64,000 bases of DNA from Herbaspirillum sp. AP02 (GTDB lineage: Bacteria > Pseudomonadota > Gammaproteobacteria > Burkholderiales > Burkholderiaceae_D): positions 1 through 64,000 of the forward strand of contig NZ_JADWMY010000004.1 in assembly GCF_015767275.1 (NCBI RefSeq), written 5' to 3'. The notes under the pieces are model-generated. The model did not search any database, was not told where the DNA came from, and saw only the letters and a list, made by a program, of their open reading frames with translations. The first letter of the stretch is position 1. Each line of letters starts with the position of its first letter. The translations under genes and the position numbers were made by a program. This document shows positions 34,545 through 44,100 of the stretch, piece by piece.

Positions 34545-35576
34545 TCAGGGCGCCGGCTCGGTGGGAATCCCCGGCATCGGACATTCAGGCGTGCCGGCGC
34601 TGTTGCGGGTGAGCGCCTCGACCTGGGCGCGGGCGGCCTGCGGGTCATTGACCCAGGTGCGATAGAAATCGAAGGGACACTCGGCCACACCGGCCGGAGA
34701 TTCGCCCGAATTGATCTTGCCGGTATAGCCCCGGTGCAGCAGCTTGTAGAGATGGTTCTGGGATTGCCAGTTGCGCCGTGCATCGCGGATGGCGCCGATG
34801 GACAGCTCGGCATACTGGATGCCCATTTCCTCGGTGCCGCATTCGCCCAGCGTGCGGCCGTCGAAACCGACGATGGCCGAGTGGCCGAAGTAGGAATACA
34901 CGCCGTCGAAGCCGGCCGCATTGGCCACCGCCACATAGAGGTTGTTCATCCAGGCCATGGCCTTGGAGACCATGATCTGCTGTTCCTTGGCCGGGTACAT
35001 GTAACCCTGGCAACGCACCACCAGTTCCGCGCCCTTCATGGCGCAGTCACGCCAGATTTCGGGATAGTTGCCGTCGTCGCAGATGATCAGGCTCACCTTC
35101 AGGCCCTTGGGACCATCGCAGACATAGGTGGTGTCCCCCGGATACCAGCCCTCGATGGGCGTCCAGGGCATGATCTTGCGGTACTTCTGCACGATCTCGC
35201 CCTGGTCGTTGATGAGGATCAGGGTGTTGTAGGGGACCTTGCGCGGATGCTCTTCATGGCGTTCGCCGGTCAGCGAAAACACGCCCCACACACCGGCGAT
35301 GCGGCAGGCCTCCGCGAAGATGGCGGTCTCCTCGCCGGGGATGGTGGCGGCGGTCTCGAACATCTCCTCACGGTCGTACATGATGCCGTGGGTGGAATAC
35401 TCCGGGAACACCACCAGGTCCAGCCCCGGCAGGCCCTGCTTCATGCCCACCAGCATGGCGGCGATCTTCCTGGCGTTCTCCAGCACCTCGGCCCGCGTAT
35501 GCAGGCGCGGCATCTTGTAGTTGACTACCGCTACGCCGACGGCGTCCTTGCTGCTTGAAATGTCTCCGTGTCTCAT
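34545..35576 (-). CDS. amiE: Aliphatic amidase AmiE
   Basis: A 343-residue nitrilase-superfamily amidase hydrolysing short aliphatic amides. The catalytic triad sits exactly where expected: Glu59 (FPEYSTHG), Lys134 (YRKIMPW) and Cys166 ([12 protein letters not shown]). The opening MRHGDISSS and overall length are those of AmiE; the sister formamidase AmiF is close, so formamide or acetamide are the likely substrates. It lies between the ABC transporter genes and fmdA, so imported amide is cleaved in the cytoplasm to ammonia. Confidence 0.93.
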   Translation of the reverse strand: MRHGDISSSKDAVGVAVVNYKMPRLHTRAEVLENARKIAAMLVGMKQGLPGLDLVVFPEYSTHGIMYDREEMFETAATIPGEETAIFAEACRIAGVWGVFSLTGERHEEHPRKVPYNTLILINDQGEIVQKYRKIMPWTPIEGWYPGDTTYVCDGPKGLKVSLIICDDGNYPEIWRDCAMKGAELVVRCQGYMYPAKEQQIMVSKAMAWMNNLYVAVANAAGFDGVYSYFGHSAIVGFDGRTLGECGTEEMGIQYAELSIGAIRDARRNWQSQNHLYKLLHRGYTGKINSGESPAGVAECPFDFYRTWVNDPQAARAQVEALTRNSAGTPECPMPGIPTEPAP

Positions 35577-35618
35577 GGACTGGCTCCTTCTGCAAAACGG
35601 GTTAATTCAGATTGACGA

Positions 35619-36308
35619 TCAGACCGACAGGTACTTGCTGATGGTGGGTGCATCGACATTGGCCCGCGTGTCTTCGTAGACGAAGCGCCCCTTGTCGATC
35701 ACCAGGAAACGGTCAGCAATCTCCAGCGTGAAGCTCAACACCTGCTCCGAGACCACGATGGTGAGGGCGCGGATCTTGCGGATTTCCTTCAGGCTCCGGG
35801 CGATGTCCTTGATGATGGAAGGCTGGATGCCCTCGGTCGGCTCATCCAGCAACAGCACCCGGGGATTGGTGGCCAGCGCCCGCGCAATGGCCAGTTGCTG
35901 CTGCTGGCCGCCGGAGAGGTTGCCGCCCTTGCGGGTGCGCATGTCGTAGAGCACGGGGAAGAGCGAATACAGCTCGTCCGGCACCTTGCCCCGGGCCGAA
36001 GCCGGCAAGCCGGTCTGGATGTTTTCCAGCACCGTCATGTGCGAAAAGATCATCCGCCCCTGCGGCACGTAGGCCACGCCGCGCTCCACGCGCTGGTGGC
36101 TTTCCAGGGCGCCCAATTCGACGCCATCGATGCTGATGCTGCCGCCGCGCAGCGGCAGGATGCCCATCAGGGTCTTGAACAGCGTGGTCTTGCCCATGCC
36201 GTTGCGGCCCATGACGGCGACGATTTCTTCCTTGGCCACCGACAGGTTGACGTCGTGGATGACCTTGCTCTGGCCGTAGCCGGAGGCGAGTTGCGAGACT
36301 TTGAACAT
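35619..36308 (-). CDS. urtE: Urea/amide ABC transporter ATP-binding protein UrtE-like
   Basis: A 229-residue LivF/UrtE-type ABC ATPase. Walker A is GRNGMGKTT, the signature LSGGQQQQLAIARAL, Walker B VLLLDEPTEGIQPS. The EGIQPSIIKDI stretch is typical of urea/amide (UrtE, FmdF) rather than amino-acid carriers. Start ATG 36308 after GGAGCCTGCC. It lies 25 bases after urtD and 42 before amiE. Confidence 0.92.
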   Translation of the reverse strand: MFKVSQLASGYGQSKVIHDVNLSVAKEEIVAVMGRNGMGKTTLFKTLMGILPLRGGSISIDGVELGALESHQRVERGVAYVPQGRMIFSHMTVLENIQTGLPASARGKVPDELYSLFPVLYDMRTRKGGNLSGGQQQQLAIARALATNPRVLLLDEPTEGIQPSIIKDIARSLKEIRKIRALTIVVSEQVLSFTLEIADRFLVIDKGRFVYEDTRANVDAPTISKYLSV

Positions 36309-36333
36309 GGCAGGCTCCGGGTTGGGTAGGCGT

Positions 36334-37101
36334 TCAGTGGCCGAGATAGACATCGATCACCTTGGGATCGGATTGCACCTTCTCCATGCTGCCCTCGGCC
36401 AGGATCTTGCCCTGGTGCAGCACGGTCACCTTGTGGGCGATGCTCTTGACGAAATCCATGTCGTGCTCGATCACCACCACCGAGCGACCCTGGCTGATGC
36501 GGCCCAGCAGTTCGGCGGTCTTTTCGCGCTCGGACACGCTCATGCCGGCCACCGGCTCGTCCAGCATCAGCAGTTCGGGCTCCTGCATCAGCAGCATGCC
36601 GATCTCCAGCCACTGCTTCTGCCCGTGCGAGAGCAGGTCGGCCTGGGTGTGCAACTGCTGGTCGAGGAAGATATCGGCGGCCACCGCCTCCACCCGTGCC
36701 ACCACGTCCGGCGAGCGCTGGAAGGTCAGCGCACCGAACACCTTGCGGCCACGCGGGAAGGACATTTCCAGGTTCTCGAAGACGGAAAGGTTTTCGTAGA
36801 TGGACGGCGTCTGGAACTTGCGCCCCACCCCTGCCCGCACGATGGCGTGCTCGCTCATCCTGGTCAGCTCATGGCTGTTGAACTTGATGCTGCCGGAGGT
36901 GGCGCGGGTCTTGCCGCAGATCAGGTCCAGTACGGTGGTCTTGCCGGCACCGTTGGGGCCGATCACCACGCGCACCTCGTTGCGCTGCACGTAGAGATTG
37001 AGGCCGTCCACCGCCTTGAAACCGTCGAAGGACACGGTCAGCTCTTCGATGGCCAGGACCGGATGGGCATCCGATTCGAAACCGATGGGGTTCTCGCTCA
37101 T
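36334..37101 (-). CDS. urtD: Urea/amide ABC transporter ATP-binding protein UrtD-like
   Basis: A 255-residue LivG/UrtD-type ABC ATPase. Walker A is GPNGAGKTT. The signature is the degenerate LSHGQKQWLEIGMLLMQ, which is diagnostic of UrtD. Walker B is LLMLDEPVAGMS. The phrase VGRKFQTPSIYENLSVFENLE is also UrtD-like. Its ATG overlaps the urtC stop as ATGA. It pairs with UrtE to power the UrtBC permease. Confidence 0.93.
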   Translation of the reverse strand: MSENPIGFESDAHPVLAIEELTVSFDGFKAVDGLNLYVQRNEVRVVIGPNGAGKTTVLDLICGKTRATSGSIKFNSHELTRMSEHAIVRAGVGRKFQTPSIYENLSVFENLEMSFPRGRKVFGALTFQRSPDVVARVEAVAADIFLDQQLHTQADLLSHGQKQWLEIGMLLMQEPELLMLDEPVAGMSVSEREKTAELLGRISQGRSVVVIEHDMDFVKSIAHKVTVLHQGKILAEGSMEKVQSDPKVIDVYLGH

Positions 37102-38318
37102 TTGCTGGCCTCCAGGGTAGCGCCGGGCTCGATGCCGTCGCGCTTGGGTTCAGGGGTGGATGGACGGGCCGCTGCGGCAGCAGCTGGTACAACAGTTGGC
37201 GCAACCACGACCGCCGCCGGCTTGACCTCACCACGCAGCCGCGCCATCAGCCGCTTGCCCTGGGTCTGCCAGAGACCGGCCAAGCCATTGGGGAAGTACA
37301 TCACCACCGCGATGAAGAGGCCGCCCATCAGGAACAGCCACAGCTCGGGGAAGGTCTCGGAAAAATAGGTCTTGCCGAAGTTCACCAGCAACGTGCCGTA
37401 CACCGCGCCCAGCAGCGACATGCGACCACCGACGGCGGCATAGATCACCATCTCGATGGACGGCACGATGCCCACGAAGGAGGGCGACATGAAGCCCACC
37501 TGCAGCGTGAACATGGCCCCGCCGATGGCCGAGAACATGGCCGCCGCGCAGAACACGAAGACCTTGAAGCTGGCCACGTCATAGCCCGAGAAGCGCACGC
37601 GCTCCTCCTTGTCGCGCATGGCCACCAGCAGGCGCCCCAGCTTGGAGCCGAGCACATAGCGGCCGAACAGGATGCAAGCGAACAGCAGGCCCGCATTGAC
37701 GAAGTACAGCACCAGCTTGGCATGGTCGGTGCGGATGTCCCAACCCATCAGGGTCTTCAGGTCGGTGATGCCGTTGACGCCGCCGGTCAGGCCCTGCTGG
37801 CCGATGATCAGGATGGACAGGATGGCGGCGATGGCCTGCGTGACGATGGAGAAATACACATCCCCCACCCGGCGCTTGAACATGGCCAGCCCGATCAGCA
37901 TGGCCAGCAGGGTGGGCACCACCAGCACTGCCAGCACCGTGAAGCCGAAGCTATGGAAGGGCTCCCACATGGCCGGCAAGGCGGTGATCTGGTTCCAGTC
38001 CATGAAGTCGGGAATCCCCGGCGTGGACTGGATCTTGGTGCTGATGGGGTCGGAGGCTTCGAGCTTGAGGAACATGGCCATGCAATATCCGCCCAGGCCG
38101 AAGAACACCCCCTGTCCCAGGCTGAGGATGCCGCCATAGCCCCAGCACAGCACCAGGCCCACCGCCACGAAGGCGTAGGACAGGTACTTGCCCACCAGGT
38201 TGAGACGGAACATGTCCAGCGTCAGCGGAAACACCAGCAGCAACAGCACCGCCATCACCAGCAGGCCCACCGCCCCGGAGCGCCCGCCCAACAGTTTTTC
38301 ATAGGCTGCATGCATCAT
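37098..38318 (-). CDS. urtC: Urea/amide ABC transporter permease UrtC-like
   Basis: A 406-residue LivM/UrtC-type permease with about ten membrane helices. Family phrases are LVLCWGYGGILSLGQGVFFGLGGYCMAMF, GGVNGITDLKTLMGW and FSAIGGAMFTLQVGFMSPSFVGIVPSIEMVIYAAVGGR. The final ~45 residues are a Pro/Ala/Val-rich, likely unstructured cytoplasmic tail not needed for transport. I start at ATG 38318 (GAGGTCCG before it); a GTG 12 bases upstream is also in frame. Confidence 0.92.
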   Translation of the reverse strand: MMHAAYEKLLGGRSGAVGLLVMAVLLLLVFPLTLDMFRLNLVGKYLSYAFVAVGLVLCWGYGGILSLGQGVFFGLGGYCMAMFLKLEASDPISTKIQSTPGIPDFMDWNQITALPAMWEPFHSFGFTVLAVLVVPTLLAMLIGLAMFKRRVGDVYFSIVTQAIAAILSILIIGQQGLTGGVNGITDLKTLMGWDIRTDHAKLVLYFVNAGLLFACILFGRYVLGSKLGRLLVAMRDKEERVRFSGYDVASFKVFVFCAAAMFSAIGGAMFTLQVGFMSPSFVGIVPSIEMVIYAAVGGRMSLLGAVYGTLLVNFGKTYFSETFPELWLFLMGGLFIAVVMYFPNGLAGLWQTQGKRLMARLRGEVKPAAVVVAPTVVPAAAAAARPSTPEPKRDGIEPGATLEASK

Positions 38319-38358
38319 CGGACCTCGCACGGGTTGTTGGAGAAAGAGAAGCCGGCCA

Positions 38359-39276
38359 TCACTTGCGCACCTTGGCCGAGAACAGGCCCTGCGGACGCAG
38401 CATCAGGATCAGGATCACTGCCGACAGCGTGAGCACCTTGGCCATGGAACCGGTCAGGAAGAACTCCGCCGTGGACTGCGTCTGCGCAATCGAGAAGGCC
38501 GAGGCGATGGTGCCGATCAGGCTTTGCGCGCCGCCGAAGACCACCACCAGGAAGGTATCGACGATGTAGAGCGAACCGCTGGTGGGACCGGTGGAACCGA
38601 TGGTGGTGAAGGCCGCCCCGGCCACCCCGGCCACGCCGCAACCGAGCGCGAAGGTGGTGCGATCGACCTTGCGGGTATTGATGCCCACCGCCCCGCTCAT
38701 GACCCGGTTCTGCATCGTGGCGCGCACCTGCAGGCCCCAGCGCGAGCGGAACAGCAGCACGAAGATGGAGCCCGTCAGCAGCGCCGTGATGCCCATCATG
38801 AACAGGCCATTGATGGGAATGTCGATGGCATCGGTCGGCTTGAAGGACCCCATCAACCAGTCCGGCAAGGTGGCGCTGACTTCCTTGGCACCGAAGATGG
38901 AACGGAAGGTCTGCTGCATCGCCAGCGACAGGCCCCAGGTGGCCAGGAGCGTATCGAGCGGGCGCTTGTAGAGGCGGCTGATCAGCAGCAGCTCGGTCAG
39001 GTAGCCCACGCCATAGGCCACCGCGAAGGACAGCACGATGGCCACGAAGAAATAGAACGGCTGAAAGGCCGGCGCATAGGTGGTGGTCAGGTGCGAGAGC
39101 AGATAGGTGATGTAGGCGCCGATGGTGAGGAATTCACCGTGGGCCATGTTGATCACGCCCATCTGCCCGAAGATGATGGCCAGGCCCAGCGCCATGAGCA
39201 GCAGGACGCAGAACACCGAGAGGCCATTGAAGCCCTGCATGGCGAAGATGGCGCCGAATTCGGATAGAGAAACCAT
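38359..39276 (-). CDS. urtB: Urea/amide ABC transporter permease UrtB-like
   Basis: A 305-residue LivH/UrtB-type permease with about eight membrane helices. Landmarks: MQGFNGLSVFCVLLLMALGLAIIFGQMGVINMAHGEFLTIGAY, LLATWGLSLAMQQTFRSIFG, RATMQNRVMSGAVGINTRKVDRTTF and DTFLVVVFGGAQSLIGTI. Forms the translocation pore with UrtC. It follows urtA after 106 bases; 40 bases separate it from urtC. Confidence 0.93.
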   Translation of the reverse strand: MVSLSEFGAIFAMQGFNGLSVFCVLLLMALGLAIIFGQMGVINMAHGEFLTIGAYITYLLSHLTTTYAPAFQPFYFFVAIVLSFAVAYGVGYLTELLLISRLYKRPLDTLLATWGLSLAMQQTFRSIFGAKEVSATLPDWLMGSFKPTDAIDIPINGLFMMGITALLTGSIFVLLFRSRWGLQVRATMQNRVMSGAVGINTRKVDRTTFALGCGVAGVAGAAFTTIGSTGPTSGSLYIVDTFLVVVFGGAQSLIGTIASAFSIAQTQSTAEFFLTGSMAKVLTLSAVILILMLRPQGLFSAKVRK

Positions 39277-39382
39277 GTTGACTCCCGATGGGCAAGGATG
39301 AATTGACCGATGAGGGGCGGCAGCGCCCGCATGTCACTACAGACGCCGCCGCTTTGCTACGCAGTGAACAGACGCTTACTGC

Positions 39383-40639
39383 TTACTGGTAACCCTTGGG
39401 GAAGGGATTCGGTTCGATCAGATCGGACTCGTAGACCACCTTGAACTGGCCATCCTTCTGGGCTTCGCCGATGCGGGTCTTGCTCCACAGGTGATGGTTC
39501 TCGTGGACCTTGACGTAGCCTTCCGGGGCGGTCTTGAGTTCGATGCCGGGGGAGGCCGCCACCACCTTGTCGACGTCGAAGCTGCCGGCCTTTTCCACCG
39601 CCGCCTTCCACAACCAGGGACCGAGATAGGCGGCCTGGGTGACGTCGCCGATGACCGAATTGGCACCGAACTTGGCCTTGAACTCGGCCACGAATTTCTT
39701 GTTGTTGGCGTTGTCCAGGCTCTGGAAATACTTCATGGAAGCAAAGAAGCCCTCCACGTTCTCGCCGCCGATGCCCAGCATTTCATCTTCGGTGACCGAG
39801 ATGGTCAGCAGGTTCTGGGTCTTGGCGGTGACGCCGGCCGCCTTCAGCTGCTTGTAGAAGGCGACGTTGGAGCCGCCCACCACGTCGGCGAAGATGACGT
39901 CCGGTTTCTTGAGCTTGATCTTGTTGATCAGCGAGCCGAACTGGGTATTGCCCAGCGGATAGTATTCCTCGCCCACCACCGAGCCCTTGAGCACGTTCTC
40001 GATGTGCTTGCGGGCGATCTTGTTGGAAGTGCGCGGCCAGATGTAGTCCGAGCCGACCAGGAAGAAGGTCTTGGCCTTCTTTTCCTTGGCCACCCAGTTC
40101 AGGCCTGCCAGCACCTGTTGCGTCGCCTCCTGCCCGGTATAGAAGACGTTCTTGGACTGCTCCAGGCCTTCGTAGAAGGTCGGGTAGTAGAGCAGGCCGT
40201 TATCCTTCTCGAACACCGGCAGCACCGCCTTGCGCGAGGCCGAGGTCCAGCAGCCGAAGACGGCCGCCACGCGGTCGTTCTCCAGCAGCTTCTTGGCCTT
40301 TTCGGCGAAGGTCGGCCAGTCGCTGGCGCCGTCTTCCTGGATGATCTTGATCTTGCGACCGAGGATGCCGCCCATGGCATTGATCTGGTCGATGGCCAGG
40401 CGCTCGGCCTGGATCGACCCGGTCTCGCTGATGGCCATGGTGCCGGTGGCCGAGTGCAGCTGGCCCACGGTGACTTCGGTATCGGTGATGGCCAGCTTGG
40501 TGGTATTGACCTTGGCGGTCGGATACTGCTGGGCCGAGGCCATGCCCGGCAGGGCAGCAGCGGCGGCACCAGCGGCCAGGCCCATGAGGACCTTGCGGCG
40601 CGGCAGCGAGGGCGGGTTGGAAGACGAGGAATGCGACAT
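39383..40639 (-). CDS. urtA: Urea/amide ABC transporter substrate-binding protein UrtA-like
   Basis: A 418-residue periplasmic binding protein. The twin-arginine-like N-terminus (PRRKVLMGLAAGAAAAALPGMASA, Arg14-Arg15, cleavage near residue 36) suggests Tat export. The mature part is the UrtA/FmdC type: VGQLHSATGTMAISETGSIQAERLAIDQINAMGGILG, FGCWTSASRKAVLPVFE, LLYYPTFYEGLEQSKNVFYTG. Urea and short amides are the family's ligands. The two amidases downstream favour an amide. First gene of the operon, behind a dyad-controlled promoter. Confidence 0.93.
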   Translation of the reverse strand: MSHSSSSNPPSLPRRKVLMGLAAGAAAAALPGMASAQQYPTAKVNTTKLAITDTEVTVGQLHSATGTMAISETGSIQAERLAIDQINAMGGILGRKIKIIQEDGASDWPTFAEKAKKLLENDRVAAVFGCWTSASRKAVLPVFEKDNGLLYYPTFYEGLEQSKNVFYTGQEATQQVLAGLNWVAKEKKAKTFFLVGSDYIWPRTSNKIARKHIENVLKGSVVGEEYYPLGNTQFGSLINKIKLKKPDVIFADVVGGSNVAFYKQLKAAGVTAKTQNLLTISVTEDEMLGIGGENVEGFFASMKYFQSLDNANNKKFVAEFKAKFGANSVIGDVTQAAYLGPWLWKAAVEKAGSFDVDKVVAASPGIELKTAPEGYVKVHENHHLWSKTRIGEAQKDGQFKVVYESDLIEPNPFPKGYQ

Positions 40640-40849
40640 GCGGTACTCCTTTCGGTCGTTGTTGTTGGATGCCGGCCGGACAAACGTGGCGTCGTGCAGA
40701 AAAAAAGCCGGTCAAAAAACGGAAAAGTGAACAAACGAGGGAAAGGCCCGCCACTGGCATGGCGTTCAGGAAAACCGCTCCTGCCACATATGAATATTCC
40801 TTCAAGCCCGCCTCTAGCTGTGCTGGCCCTGCCCTTCGTTCTGGGAGGC

Positions 40850-40895
40850 AGAATAGGATCGGCGGTGCGGCGCAACAATACGTTGTTTGACGTAA
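40850..40895 (-). promoter_or_regulatory. urtA promoter with upstream activator dyad
   Basis: Plus-strand 40878-40895 reads ATACGTTGTTTGACGTAA, an imperfect dyad. On the minus strand it overlaps by one base a -35 TTGTTG (40873-40878), then a 17-bp spacer and a -10 TATTCT (40850-40855). The dyad centre would lie about 43 bases upstream of transcription start, the usual place of a class II activator. Confidence 0.55.
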
Positions 40896-41050
40896 GCCCC
40901 CGACCGCTGCAGCCCGGCCGCCTGCACAGCTTTTGCCCGCCCGCCGCCTGCTGTTGGTGCAGGCCCATGACGGGGTGCGCGGCGATGCTCTTGCCGGGCC
41001 GGCAAGTCCTGCTGCGTTTTGGTGAATTCCCGTGGGATGCGGCAACGCCT

Positions 41051-41096
41051 ATACGTCATTTGACGTATGCCCGTGCTGCGCGAATGGTTTGAAAAT
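41051..41096 (+). promoter_or_regulatory. Permease-kinase gene promoter with activator dyad
   Basis: ATACGTCATTTGACGTAT (41051-41068) has perfect 8-bp arms around TT and matches the urtA-side dyad at 15 of 18 positions. It abuts a very poor -35 (TGCCCG, 41068-41073), then 17 bp, then GAAAAT (41091-41096). Geometry is the same as at urtA. The weak -35 suggests that activation depends on a bound regulator, most simply the LuxR-type protein encoded downstream. Confidence 0.5.
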
Positions 41097-41181
41097 TGCT
41101 TGCACATGAACGCGAGCGGTCCTGCCAGCCGGCGTGCTGACAAGGACCTGACGAGATGCCCCGACCTTACCCAGAGCCAAC

Positions 41182-44100
41182 GTGACCCATCCCGCCACAC
41201 AACGCATCGTCAAGGTCCGCCGCGACTACAACACCTGGGTCGCCAACGAGACCCTGGAAGATTACGCGCTGCGCTACACGCCGCTGTCGTTTCGCCGCTG
41301 GTCCGAATTCCGGCTGGCCAACACGGCCCTGGGCGCGACCTCCTTCCTGGCCCTGGAAGCCATCAGCGGCGCCATCACCCTGAGCTACGGCTTTACCAAT
41401 GCCTTCTGGGCCATCGTCTGCGTGGTGGTGCTGTTCTTCCTGACCGGCCTGCCGATCAGCTACTACGCTGCCCGCTACGGGGTGGACATGGACCTGCTCA
41501 CGCGCGGCGCCGGCTTCGGCTACATCGGCTCGACCATCACCTCGCTGATCTATGCCAGCTTCACCTTCATCTTCTTCGCGCTGGAAGCGGCCATCATGGC
41601 CCAGGCCATCGAGATCTACTTCGGCCTGCCACTGGTGTATGGCTACGTGCTCTGTTCGCTGATCATCATCCCCATGGTGGCCTACGGCATCACCCTCATC
41701 AACCGCCTGCAGATGTGGACCCAGCCGCTGTGGCTGGTGCTGCTGGTACTGCCCTACCTGTGCGTGCTGTACAAGGAGCCCGACGCCCTGCGCAACCTGA
41801 TGAGCTTTGCCGGCCGTGCCGAGGAAGGCAGCTCCTTCAACCTGCTGCTGTTCGGCGCGGCCGCGACGGTGGCCTTTTCGCTGATCGCCCAGATCGGCGA
41901 GCAGGTCGACTTCCTGCGCTTCCTGCCGGAGAAGACCGCCGCCAATCGCGGCCGCTGGTGGAGCGCCCTGCTGCTGGCCGGCCCCGGCTGGATTCTGCTG
42001 GGCGGCGCCAAGATGCTGGGCGGCGCGCTGCTGGCCTTCCTGGCCATCCAGCACGAGGTGCCGATGGCGCGCGCCGTGGAACCGACCCAGATGTACCTGA
42101 TCGGTTACCAGTACGTGTTCGGCAATCCGGCCCTGGCGCTGGGGGCGGTGGTGCTGTTCGTGGTGGTGTCGCAGATCAAGATCAATGTCACCAATGCCTA
42201 TGCCGGTTCGCTGGCCTGGTCCAATTTCTTTGCGCGCCTGACCCACAGTCACCCCGGCCGCGTGGTGTGGCTGGTGTTCAATGTCCTGATCGCAGTGCTG
42301 CTGATGGAGCTGGGCGTCTTCAATGCCCTGGAACACGTGCTGGCGCTCTACAGCCTGGTGGCGATCTCCTGGATCGGCGCGGTGGTGGCCGATCTGGTGA
42401 TCAACAAGCCGCTGCGCCTGAGCCCGGCGCATATCGAGTTCAAGCGCGCCCATCTGTATGACGTCAACCCGGTCGGCGTGGGCTCGATGGTGATCGCCAC
42501 CCTGCTCTCCACGCTGGCCATGTCCGGCGTGCTGGGCAAGACGGTGGCAGCACTCTCCCCCTTCATCGCCCTGGGGACAGCCCTGGTGAGCGCGCCGTTG
42601 ATCGCGGTGGCCACCGGCAGCCGCTACTACATCGCCCGCCGCGATACGCTGTCCGAACAGAGCTACCGCCCCTATACGCCCGGCCACAGCCCCTCGGTGC
42701 TGGACTGCGTCATCTGCGGCAATGCCTTCGAAACCCCGGACATGGCGCACTGCCCGGCCTACCAGGGCGCCATCTGCTCGCTGTGCTGTTCGCTCGATGC
42801 ACGTTGCAAGGACCGCTGCAAGACCCCGCGCGCGCGGCTGCCCAACCAGATCCTGCACACCCTGCGCCAGTTGATCCCGGCGCGCTTCGCGCTCAAGCTC
42901 AATACCCGTATCGGTCATTACCTGAGCGTCTTCGGTCTCTTGGCCGGTGGCCTGGCCATCGTGCTGTGGATGCTGTACTTCCAGCAGATGGCCGACCTCT
43001 CCGGCCTCACCCTGGCCGCGCCCGACTCGCTGCGGGGCGTCTTCATCAAGCTGTTCTGTCTGTTGCTGGTGGTGGTCGGCGTGGGCGCATGGTGGCTGGT
43101 GCTGACCAATGAAAGCCGCGCCGTCGCGCAGGAAGAATCGGAACGCCAGACCAACCTGCTGCTGCAGGAAATCGAGGCCCACAAGCAGACCGACGCCGAA
43201 CTGCAGCGCGCCAAGGAGGCCGCCGAATCGGCCAACCTGGCCAAGAGCCGCTTCGTGGCCGGCATGAGCCATGAACTGCGCACACCCTTGAACAGCATCC
43301 TCGGCTATGCGCAGATCCTGCACGTGGACGCCACCATTCCGCCGGCCCGCAAGGAAGCCATCGCCATCATCCGCCGCAGCGGCGAACACCTGCTGAGCCT
43401 GATCGACGGCCTGCTCGACATCGCCAAGATCGAAGCCGGCAAGATGCGCCTGGCCTCCGACGAACTGGCGCTGGAAGCCTTCCTGGAACAGATCGTGGGC
43501 ATGTTCGCGCCGCAGGCAGAACAGAAGGGCCTGCAGTTCCGCTTCGAAAAAACCGGCCGCCTGCCGCACATCGTGCATGCCGACCAGAAGCGGCTGCGGC
43601 AGATCCTCATCAACCTGCTGGGCAATGCCGTCAAGTTCACCGACCGTGGCGGGGTCACCCTGAAGGTGCGCTACGCGCGCGAGATTGCCTGGTTCGACGT
43701 GGTCGACACCGGCATCGGCATCGCCGACGACGACCTGGAACGCATCTTCCTGCCCTTCGAACGCAGCAACGCGGCCAGCCTGCGCGAGGACATCGGCACC
43801 GGGCTGGGGCTGGCCATCAGCCGCATGCTGGTCCACATCATGGGCGGTGAGCTGAGCGTGCAGAGCACGGTCGGCGCCGGCAGCAGCTTCCACCTCAAGC
43901 TCTACCTGCCGGAGGTGCATGTGCCGCGCCCCAGACTACAACTGGAAGACCAGATGTCCGGCTACGCCGGCCCCTCGCGCCACATCCTGGTGGTGGACGA
44001 CCAGGCCTCGCAGCGCCGCCTCCTGAAGGACATGCTGGCCCCGCTGGGCTTTGCGGTCAGCGAGGCCGACAGCGGCCTGGCCTGCATGGAAAGACTGGCG

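Larger units (their letters stand above)
40640..41181. other. Divergent regulatory region of the amide cluster
   Basis: A 542-base gene-free stretch between urtA (leftward) and the permease-kinase gene (rightward). It holds two copies of an 18-bp dyad (40878-40895 and 41051-41068, exactly 173 bp apart), each abutting a promoter-like element that reads outward. The leader between the urtA promoter and its start codon is about 200 bases, with no obvious riboswitch or terminator. Open frames across this stretch lack ribosome-binding sites and recognisable products. Confidence 0.6.

Noticed and set aside
39491-41092. 533-codon open frame antisense to urtA running into the regulatory region
   Set aside because: It is a shadow of urtA that would also cover both operator dyads; no ribosome-binding site and no domain.
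41167-43920. 917-codon open frame antisense to the permease-kinase gene
   Set aside because: The product is His/Gln/Asp-rich nonsense typical of shadow frames; all motifs are on the plus strand.
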